The position numbers and the translations under genes were made by a program. The notes below the pieces were generated by a model, which saw nothing but the letters and a program-made list of their open reading frames with translations, made no database searches and was not told the origin of the DNA. A stretch of DNA of 64,000 bases from the NCBI GenBank assembly GCA_938029215.1, contig CALHFG010000022.1, forward strand, positions 1 to 64,000, read 5' to 3'. The stretch is from an uncultured Acidimicrobiales bacterium (lineage in GTDB: Bacteria; Actinomycetota; Acidimicrobiia; Acidimicrobiales; SZUA-35). Position 1 is the first letter of the stretch, and the number at the start of each line of letters is the position of its first letter. Below are positions 1 through 11,260 of this stretch, one piece after another.

Positions 1-1
1 G

Positions 2-3000
2 GTGAGTCTGACTGTTGCTAGTGCTGGTGATGGGTCGGTGTTGTTTGACAATTTGATTAGTGGCACGTATTCGATTTCTGAGTCGCAGCCGGTGGCGTTT
101 ATTGATGGTTTGGATGCTGCTCCGGTGGGTACTGGTGTTGCTGGTAATGATGTGATTTCGGGTGTGGTGGTTGGTGGTGGTGAGGATGTTGCTACTGCGA
201 CGTTTGGTGAGATTGAAGCTGCAAGCATCACCGGCACGGTGCTCGTCGATGACGGTTCGCCGCTTTCCGGTGTCACCATCACGTTGTCGGGCACCGACGA
301 CCTCGGCAACCCGGTGAACCTCACAACGACGACGGCCCCGGACGGTTCCTACACGTTCTCCGCTTTGCGCCCCGGCAGCTATTTGGTCACCGAAACTCAA
401 CCCACTGGATACGGCACTGTCGACACCAATTCGCGGTCAGTCCTCCTGGGGAGCGGTGACGCGGTCACCGGTATCGACTTCACCGAGAGCCTCGGCTCGC
501 TCGGGGGCTCGGTCTATGAAGACCTGAATGCGAACGGTGTTCGAGATAGCGGTGAGCCCGGGATCGCTGGGATCGCCATCACGGTGTCGGGAACCGACGC
601 CACGGGCGCATCGGTGTCGCTTTCCGCCTCTACCTCCGCTAGCGGTGCCTACATATTCGATGACCTGCTAGCCGGAACATATACATTGTCCGCGGCTCAG
701 TCTCCGTTCCACCTTGACGGCCAAGAGTCGTCGCCCGCTGGCTCCATCGGCAACGACACTGTCACGGGAATCGCATTGGCCGGCGGCGTCGATCTCAGCC
801 CGGTGAACTTCGGTGAGGTCCAGGCGGCTCAGCTCCAGGGCACGGTCGTACGTGACACGAACAACGATGGTGTAGCAAATGCAGCCGAGACTGGAATCGC
901 TGGCGTCACCCTCACCCTGACCGGCACCGATGATCTGGGCGGAAGTGTCTCGGTGTCGGAAATCACCAACGGTTCTGGAGACTATCTGTTTGCGGGACTC
1001 CGTCCTGGCACCTACACCGTGACCGAGGCCCAGCCTGCCGGCGTTCTTGACGGATCGGAAACAGCGGGTTCTGCCGGCGGAACCGTCAGCGCCAACGACG
1101 AGATCAGCGGCATAGTGCTCGGGTCCGGAACGATCGCCCAGGACTACGATTTTGGTGAACTTCCCGGGGCCTCGATTAGCGGAAGTGTCCTTGACGAACT
1201 CGGCAATCCGATTCCGAATACCACACTCACCTTGACCGGCACCGATGACTTGGGCAACCCGGTGTCGAGCACCGTGACGACCGATGCGGCCGGAAACTAC
1301 GACTTCCCGACCCTCCGCCCGGGAACATACGACGTCACCGAAACCCAACCGCTCGGATACGGCGACGGGGGGAACAACGTCCTGGGATCGATCGTGGTTG
1401 GACCCGGCGACTCCGACACCGGCAATGACTTCGTTGAAACGCTCGGCTCGGTTCGGGCCGTCGTCTTTGAGGACATCAACAACGATGGGGTCCAGGATCC
1501 GGGAGACAGCGGCATCGAGTCGGTCGAGGTCAACCTCATCGGCACCGATGACCTCGGCAATCCCGTCAACCTGGTGGCCTTCACCGATGCGTCCGGTGTG
1601 GTGGTATTCGACGGTCTGATCAGTGGTACTTACACCGTCGTGGAGCAGCAGCCTTCGAGCTTCGTCGACGGCGAGGATGCGGCTCCAGCGGGTCCCAACG
1701 GCACAGTGGGCAACGACGAGATAATCGACATCGTGGTCGCTGGTGGCGAAGATGTCGCGTCCGCCACGTTCGGAGAATTCCGGACCGCCGTCATTGACGG
1801 GACCGTTCGGGACACCGCAAACCGCCCAATCGAGGGTGTGCTGCTGACCTTGACCGGTACCGACGATCTCGGTAATCCGGTCACCCGTACCGCGACGACA
1901 ACAGCCGCTGGTTTCTATCAGTTTGGCGGAGACCTCCGCCCGGGTACGTACACCGTGACCGAGACCCAGCCGGCCGGCTATGGCGATGCCGACGGAAACG
2001 TTCGGACACCGCTTGTAGTCGGACCGAACGGTGTGATCAACAATGTCGATTTCCTCGAGACGCTGGGATCGCTGTCCGGGTTCGTGTACGACGATCTCAA
2101 CGCAAACGGCGTACGAGATCTGGGCGAGCCCGGTATTCCAGGTGTCGCCGTTGAGCTTGGCGGCGGCGCTCCGGCAGGTTTCACAGTCAGCCTGACGACG
2201 ACCACCGATGGCACCGGCGCCTACGTGTTTGACGACTTGGTTGGGGCCACGGCCTATGAGGTATCCGAAACCCAGCCAGCTGGATTTGCCGACGGTCAAG
2301 AAGACGCCAACGGCAACGGAACGGTCTCTGACGACCTGATCACCTTGATCACTGTGCCCGACGGTGGGGCAGCCACCGACTTGAACTTTGGCGAGGTACG
2401 AGAAGCCTCGATTTCCGGCACCGTTGTCACCGATCTCGACAATGATGGAGTTGCCGATCCTGCCGAAACCGGTATCGGCGGCGTATCGATCACCCTCACC
2501 GGAACTGACGACCTCGGGGCAGCGGTCACGCTGAACGCAAGCACCGGCGGAGACGGAAGCTTCCAATTCAGCGGACTGCGACCTGGGACCTACACCATCA
2601 CCGAGACCCAGCCAGCCGGGGGATTCGACGGCAACGAGACCGCGGGCTCTGCGGGTGGAACCGTCAGCGCCAACGACACGATTAGCGGAATCGTGCTTGG
2701 GTCTGGCGATGTTGCAACCGACTACGACTTTGGTGAGCTACCAGCGGCCACAATCGCAGGCGAAGTTGCGGATGAGATTGGTAACCCCATTGCCAACGTC
2801 ACGCTGACACTCACCGGCATAGACGATCTCGGAAACCCGGTCAGCGTTTCCGTCACGACCGCGCCCGATGGGAGCTACCTCTTTGGCCCGCTACGCCCGG
2901 GTGACTACACCGTTACCGAGAGCCAGCCCGTTGGGTACGGCGACGGTGGTAACAACACGGCCAACATCACACTCACGCCGGGTGAAGCGAGCACGGGGAA

Positions 3001-6000
3001 CGACTTCGTCGAGACGCTTGGCTCGCTCGCTGGTGCCGTGTTTGAGGATCTCAACGTCGACGGCGTCGAAAACGCAGCCGAGCCCGGAATCCCCGGCGTC
3101 ACGATCACGCTCAGCGGTACCGACGTGTTCGGCAACCCGGTTGCGGCATCGGTAACCACGGGTCCAAACGGTGAATACACATTCGACAATCTGATTGGTG
3201 GCACCTATGACGTTGCGGCGAGCCAGGATGTTGCCTATCTCGATGGCGATGACTCTTCACCTGCAGGAACCGTGGGGAACGACCTCGTCTCGTCAATACC
3301 GCTCGCAGGTGGGGCAGATCTCGAGAACATCGACTTCGGTGAAGTTCGCGCCGGCCAAATTCGCGGTTCGGTAGTCGTTGATGTCAACAACAACGGCGTC
3401 GCCGACGGTGGCGAGATCGGTATCACATCCGTTGATCTGACACTGACGGGAACCGACGATCGTGGCGCTTCGGTGTCCACGACGGTTTCGACCGATGCGA
3501 CCGGAAACTATCTCTTTGCGGGCCTTAGACCAGGTGTCTACACGGTCACCGAAAGCCAACCAGCTGCATACTTAGATGGCTCGGAGACTCCAGGTTCAGC
3601 TGGTGGCGTGGTGAGCGCCAATGACACGATCAGCAACATCACCTTGTTGTCCGGAACGATTTCGACCGACAACGACTTTGGGGAACTTCCGTTGGCCTCC
3701 ATCGGTGGCACGGTCGAAGACGAAGCCGGGAACCCCATCGTTGGGGTCACCCTGACCCTTGCCGGTACCGACGACCAGGGCGGCACGATCTCCCTGACGG
3801 CGACGACCGATGCGTCGGGCAGCTACAGCTTCGATGGATTGCGGCCCGGTTCCTACACCGTGACCGAGAGTCAGCCCAACGGCTATGGCGACGGAGGAAC
3901 CAACACCCTTGCCGTCACGCTGGCGCCGGGCCAGGCGAGCCTTGGGAACGACTTCCTCGAGACCCTCGGCTCGATTTCGGCACTCGTGTACGAAGACCTC
4001 GACGCCGACGGAACCCTTGATCCGTCCGAGCCACCAATCGCGGGAGTAGACATCTCGCTCTCGGGTACCGATGTCTTGGGTAATGCCATCACCCTAACTG
4101 CGACCACCGCGGCGGACGGACGGGTGGTGTTCGACGATCTGATCGGTGGCACCTACACACTTACCGAGACCCAGCCGACCGCCTACATCGACGGAATTGA
4201 CGCTGCACCTGGAGCGCCCGCAGCGCCGAACGGCACCGCGGGTAACGACGTGGTGAGCGGAATCGTCCTGGCCGGCGGTCAAGACCTCGCAGAAGCCACG
4301 TTTGGAGAGGTGCTGGGGGCCCGGGTTGCGGGCACCGTCTTCGTCGATGCGAACAACGATGGCGCACTCCAGGGAGGCGAAGCCCCGATCGGTGGTGTTT
4401 CGCTCGAGCTCTCGGGAACTGATGACTTGGGGAACACCGTTGTCCTGACCACGGTGAGCGGACCCGACGGCTCCTATAGCTTCGACGGGCTCCGCCCGGG
4501 AACGTACACCGTCACCGAGACTCAGCCGGCCGGCTACCTCGACGGCACCGGCGATGTACTAAGCGCTATCACCGTTGGCTCCGGCGGTGACTCCGCAGAC
4601 AACGACTTTGGCGAACTAGAACCAAGCTCGATCAGTGGCACCGTCATCGATACCGCCAACAACCCGATCGCCGGTGTCACCATCACGCTCACCGGTACCG
4701 ACGATCAAGGCAATCCGGTGAGCATCACCACCACGACTGCCCCCGACGGTAGTTATGCCTTCCCGAACCTGCGTCCCGGTGATTACTCCGTGGTCGAGGA
4801 CCAGCCCGCCGGTTACGGCGACGGTGGCTCCAACGTTCTTGCCATCACGCTCGTTCCCGGCCAGATCAGTACCGGAAACGATTTTGTGGAAACACTCGGC
4901 TCGCTCGCTGGTGTCGTCTTCGTCGATAGCGACGGCGACGGTGTTCAAGGCGTCGGCGAGTCGGGAGCAGCCGGAGTGCAGGTTGTGCTCACCGACTCAG
5001 GCGGTGCAACTATCTCGGTGACCACCGGTGCAGACGGAAGCTACATCTTCGAAGACCTGCTAGGCGGCTCCTACACCGTCAGCGAAGTGCAACCGGCAAC
5101 ACTTCTCGACGGCGCCGACACCGTTGGTACCGGCGGAGGAACGATCACCGCAAACGACACGATCTCGGGAGCGGTCGTCCCCGACGGTGGCGATATCACC
5201 GGCTATGACTTTGCCGAACTCCCCGCGTCAAGCATCGCCGGAACCGTCACCGACGAGCTCGGCAATCCAATCGGCGCAGTCACGCTGACCCTCACCGGCA
5301 CCAACGACCTAGGTGACCCTGTCACCCTGACCACGACAACACTCGCCGACGGCACCTACGTCTTTGGTCCATTACGCCCGGGTAGCTACACCGTTAGCGA
5401 AAGCCAGCCAGCCGGGTACGGCGACGGTGGCAACAACGTGATCGCCAATATCGCGGTGGCGCCTGATCAAGCGGTCACCGGAGTCGACTTCGTAGAGACA
5501 CTTGGGTCCGTGAGCGGCACCGTCTTCGAGGACCTCGATGCTGACGGCGCCCTTGATGCCGGCGAGCCGGGAATCGACGCGGTGACCCTCACCCTGAGCG
5601 GTACCGATGCCAATGGTGACCCGGTGACAGAGACGACGACCAGCGGTTCCGATGGAACGTTCACCTTCGACCACCTGGTAGGCGGCAGCTACAGCATCGT
5701 CGAGTCGCAGCCCTTCGGCTTCGTCGACGGTGTGGACACTCCTGGCAGCAGCGGTGGAACCGTGTCCGGCTCCGACGAGATCGCGGGCATTGCCCTGTCC
5801 GGCGGGGTGGATGCCACCGGCTATTTGTTCGGTGAAGTTCAGACCGGCTCGCTCAGCGGCTCGGTTGTCGTCGATCTCAACAACGATGGCCAGGCGGACC
5901 CGGCCGAGGCCGGGATCGAGTCGATCACCGTCACTCTCAGCGGCACCGACGATCTCGGTGCGCCCGTCTCTGCCGTCACCACCACCTCTGCCGATGGGTC

Positions 6001-9000
6001 ATACGTATTCCCCAACCTTCGACCCGGCACGTACAGCATCAGCGCTGCTCAGTCGCCCGCCTACTTCGATGGCGCTGAGACCGCCGGAACCGCAGGCGGC
6101 GTCGTGAGCGCCAACGACGTGATCAGCGGAATCACCCTGGGATCAGGACAGAGCGCGGGAGAATACGATTTCGGTGAGCTGCCGGCTGCTGCGATCAATG
6201 GAACCGTCCTGGATGAAGCCGGGTCTGCGATTCCAAACGTCACGATCACCCTCACGGGAACCGACGACCAGGGCAATCCGGTCTCGGCCACGGTGACGAC
6301 GGCGTTGGACGGCTCGTATTCGTTCCCCGGTCTCCGTCCCGGAAGCTACACCGTCACCGAAACCCAGCCAGCGGGTTATGGCGACGGACCTCCGAACAGC
6401 TTCGGTGTTGTGTTGGCTGCAGGTGTGACCGAGACGGTCGACTTTGTCGACAACCTTGCATCGATCAGCGGCTCAGTTGTCGAAGACATCAATAACAACG
6501 GCACGCGTGAGCCTGCCGATATCGGCCAGGACGGCGTCGTAGTGCAGCTGACCGGCACCGATGCTCTAGGAAATTTGGTCACCCTCTCGACTACGACGGC
6601 TGCGGATGGCACCTACTCCTTCGACGACTTGGTCGGTGGTACGTACACCTTGACAGAGCTGACCGAGCCGGCCGGACTGCTGGATGGCGCTGACAGTGGC
6701 CCATCCGGCACGCCGGGAACCAATGTCAACGGTCGTGACGAAATCGCTGCGATCGCACTGGCTGCCGGGGATGACGCCGCAGACTTCGTATTTGGCGAGG
6801 TACGCCCCGCGACGATCTCGGCAACCGTCTTCGAGGACTCCAACAACGACGGAACCGTTGGGCCGAGTGAGGTTGGAATAGGAGCGGTCACGGTAGAGCT
6901 CTCAGGGACTGATGACCGCGGCAACTCGGTCTCGATCACGACTGCGACAAACGGCGCCGGCGAAGCCAGCTTCACCGGGCTGCGGCCGGGTACCTATGTG
7001 TTGACCGAAACACAGCCAGCCAGCTTCGGTGATGGAATCGACTCTTCGGGCACCCCGTCCGTCGATGCCACCGTTAACGACGTCCTGAGCAACATCGTGG
7101 TGGGAAGCGGTGGATCGAGCACGGACAATACCTTCGCCGAGATCCCGCTCGCCTCGATCTCGGGAGCTGTGACCGACACCGCGGGGCGTCCAATCGTCGG
7201 AGTGACCGTGACCGTGACCGGCACGGACGACCTCGGGAATCCGGTCAACATAGCGGTTACGACCCTTGCCGATGGCAGCTACACCGTGCCGAACTTGCGC
7301 CCGGGTAGCTACGACGTAACCGAGAGCCAGCCTGCGGGCTATGGCGATGGCGGAAGCAACGTCCTCGCTGTCACGTTGACGCCGGGTGAAGCAAGCATCG
7401 GCAACGACTATGTGGAGACGCTCGGCTCGATCGCGGGACTCGTCTTCGAAGACACAAACAACGACGGAGTGAAGCAGGGGAGCGAGGCGGCAATCGGAGG
7501 CGCTTCGATCTTCCTCACCGGAACCGACGCCAATGGCAACGCGGTGTCAACGTCGGCAACCACCGATGGCGCTGGCATGTGGCTTATCGACGACCTCGTC
7601 GGCGGCGTCTACACCATCACCGAAGCTCAGCCTGCGGGCTACATCGACGGCATCGATACGGTCGGTTCCGCTGGAGGCACGCTGGGCAACGACGTGATTA
7701 GCGGCATCTCACTCGGCGCCGCAGAAAACGCAACCGGATACAACTTCGGAGAGATCGACGTCGCAAGCATCAGCGGCGCCGTGCTCGATGACTTGGGACG
7801 GCCGATCGATGGCGTGGCGATGACGCTCACCGGAACCGATGACACCGGAGCCTCGGTCTCGCTCAACGTTCTCACCGGCCTTGACGGCGTGTACAGCTTT
7901 AACGGTCTTCGCCCCGGCACCTACACGGTTTCGGAGGCTCAGCCCAACGGATTCGGCGACGGACCGGAGTCGGTAGGCGATGCCGGTGGATCCAATAGCT
8001 CCAACGATGTGATCAGTGGCATCGTTCTCGCCCCGAACGAAGACGCAGCTGGCTACGACTTCGCCGAGACGACGAGTTCTTTGGCTGCCACCGTGTTCGT
8101 CGACACGAACAACGATGGAATCTCCGACCCCGTCGAAGCCGGAATCGCTGGAATCGACGTCACGATCGCCGGTACCGATGATCGCGGCAATCCCGTGAGC
8201 ACTACCATCGCCTCGGGAATCGACGGCACGGTCACGTTCCTTGGCCTCGTCAGCGGAACCTACACCGTGACGGCCGCCCAGAGCCCGTCGCACCTGGACG
8301 GCATCGACACCGCCGGCTCGGTCGGGGGCGTCGCCGGAAATGACGTGATTTCTTCCATCGTGGTTGGAACCGATACGGACGCAACCGACTACGACTTCGG
8401 TGAACTTCCGGCTGGATCGATCTGCGGTGTCGTTCGCGACGAAAACGGCGTTGCCCTTTTCGGCATCACGATCACTCTCACTGGTACCGACGATCTTGGT
8501 AACCCGGTCTCGGCCACCATCGACACCGCAGCGGACGGTGCCTACTGCTTCACCACGCTCCGTCCTGGCAGCTACACGGTCACCCAGACCCAGCCCGCGG
8601 AATACGGCAACGGTACTCCGAACAGCGTTCCGGTTGCTCTTGACCCCGGTGCCGACGAGATCGTCGACTTCACCGAGACACTCGGCTCGATCTCGGGCGC
8701 CGTCTATGAAGACCTTGACGGCGACGGAATTCAGGACGCTGGCGAACCGGGCATTCCCGCCGCTTCCATAGCGCTGGTTGGGGCCGATGCCAATGGCAAC
8801 CCGGTCAGTGCGTCGGCAGTTACCGCACCGGACGGAACGTTCGTGTTCGACGATCTGATCGGTGGAACCTACAGCCTGGTCGAAACCCAACCAGCTGGCT
8901 TTGTTGACGGCACCGACACTCCCGGGTCCGACGGCGGAACCGCAGTGAACCCTGGAGATCTGATCAACGGGATCGTTCTGGCTGGCGGAAGCGATGCGAC

Positions 9001-11260
9001 GGACTACCTCTTCGGAGAAGTGCAGCTCGGAACGATCGGTGGCTCGGTCATCGTTGATCTCGATAATGACGGTGAAGCGGACGCGGGTGAAGCGGGCATC
9101 GAGAACATCTCGGTCACGCTCACCGGAACCGATGATCTCGGAAATGCGGTACTGGTCACGACCACAACTGCAGCCGACGGCAGCTACAGCTTTATCGGGC
9201 TTCGCCCTGGCACCTACGAAGTGGTTGCCGCACAAGACCCTCTCTACCTCGATGGGACCGAGACAGCCGGCACCGCGGGGGGAGAGACCTCCGCCACCGA
9301 TCCGCTGGTAGCGAACGACACGATCGCTGCGATCGCGCTGATGTCGGGTGACGATGCGGCGGGTTATGACTTCGGCGAATTGGTAGGAGCCGCGATCAAC
9401 GGAACGGTCGTCGACGAGGCGGGCAATCCGATCGCGGGCGTGACGATAAACATCTCCGGAACCGACGATCTCGGTAACCCGGTAACCCTCACGCTCACCA
9501 CCGGCCCCGCCGGAACATACAACGCTCCAGGTTTGCGCCCGGGCAGCTACGACATCACCCAGACCCAGCCCGCTGGCTACGGCAATGGCAGCCCCAACTT
9601 TGTTGCAGTAACACTCGATCCGGGTGAGGTCGAGGTAGTGGACTTCTCCGAAACGCTCGGGTCGCTCTCGGGCATGGTGTTCAACGACCTCAATGGCGAC
9701 GGGATCCGAGATCTGGGCGAGCCTGGAATCGAGTCGGCGTCGATCGTCCTGGTCGGAACCGATGCCAACGGCAACGCTGTCAACCAGATGGTCACCAGTG
9801 CAGCCGACGGCACCTATACCTTCTCCGACCTCGTGGGCGGCACATACAACGTCACCGAGACCCAGCCGGCGGGATTCCTCGACGGAGACGACACGGTTGG
9901 ATCGGTCGGAGGTGACGGTTCTGCGAACGATTCGTTTGCGAACATCGTTCTGCCCGCCGCGATCGACGCCACCGGCTATGACTTTGCCGAGCTTGAGCCG
10001 TCATCACTTGTAGGAACGGTGCGCGACGGAGACGGCGCTCCGATCGAGGGCGTCATCGTCACCCTCACCGGCATCGACGACCGCGGCAACCCCGTCAGCA
10101 CCACGTTCACGACCGGCCCCGACGGAACCTTCAGCTTCAGCGACCTTCGTCCGGGCGACTACACGATTACCGAAGCCACCCCGGCGGGGTACGGCGAGGG
10201 TGTCGATAGTGCCGGCAGCCTTGGCGGCACCGTAGGTGGTAGCGCGATTGGGTCCATTACCGTCACGCCCGGCGATATCGGCACCGACTACGACTTCGTA
10301 GATACGCTTGGCAGCATCTCGGGAATCGTGTTCCACGACGTTGACGAGAACGATGTCTTCGACGGCACCGATGCCGGCATCGTGGGTGTCACTATCACAC
10401 TCTCGGGAACCGATATCAACGGGTCTCCGGTAAGTGAGGTAGCAACGACCGTCGGCGACGGAACATTCCTCTTCACCCAGCTCTTGGAGGGAACCTACAC
10501 CATCGCAGAGACGCAGCCGTTTGGGTTCACCGATGGCGCCGACTCCGCGGGGAGCGCGGGAGGCGACATATCTGTGAACGACACGATCTCAGGCATCGCA
10601 CTAAGCCCGGGGACGGCGGCATCCGACTACACGTTCGCCGAAGTCGGCAACGTGATCAGCGGCCAGGTGTTCCTAGACAACAATGGCAACGGCATCCGAG
10701 ATGCCGACGACACCCAGTTCCTCAGCGGTGTGATTATTGAGCTCCTGGCAGCCAACGGCAGCGTGATTCGAACCACCAGCACAGATTCGAGCGGTGGATA
10801 CCGGTTCGATGGGATTGCCGCAGGGGATTACACGGTCCGGCAAACCCAGCCACCCGAATGGGGCTCGAGTAGCCCGAACGAGATCACGGTCTCGGTAACC
10901 GGCGGAGGCCAGAGCGGGCTCGACTTTGCGGAGAAGCCCGCATCGATCAGCGGCGTGCTATTCAATGACATCGGATACGACGGAACGAGCAACGGAGACC
11001 TCGCAGTCTCCGGGGTCGAAGTGAACCTGCTCGACGCGGCCGGGACTGTAATTGAATCGGCTCTCTCCGGTACAGACGGAAGCTACCGCTTCACCGGTCT
11101 CGAAGCCGGTACCTACTCGGTGCAGATCGTGCCGCCACCCGGCCAGACCTTCAGTCCCGTGAATGCCGGAACCGACGACCTTGTCGACAGCGACATCGAT
11201 CCTGCGACCGGGGCTACCACGACACAATTGACGCCGGGCCAGGATCTGGTGCGACTCGAC
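2..11260 (+). repeat. Array of about 36 SdrB/Cna-B-like protein repeats
   Basis: The units fall into three kinds. A units are about 90 residues, open with an I-S-G-T-V-x-D-E-x-G-N-P-I-like stretch and end in DFVETLGS, with no acidic loop. B units are about 105-110 residues, open with VFEDLNxDGVxDxGEPGI and end in FGEV. C units are about 110 residues, open with VVVDLNNDGxAD and end in YDFGELP. The order is A-B or A-B-C throughout, so the array has a higher-order period. Units are diverged at DNA level, which argues against recent expansion. The last two units (about 10650-11260) deviate and lack the GTDDLGNP strand. Confidence 0.85.

Noticed and set aside
668-2566. A 632-residue open frame on the minus strand of the giant repeat gene
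   Set aside because: It mirrors the repeat coding frame, has no ribosome site and no domain pattern. Its length follows from the repetitive GNC-type codons of the plus strand.
7709-9235. A second long minus-strand frame (508 residues) in the repeat gene
   Set aside because: Same cause: an antisense shadow of the repeats with periodic low-information sequence.
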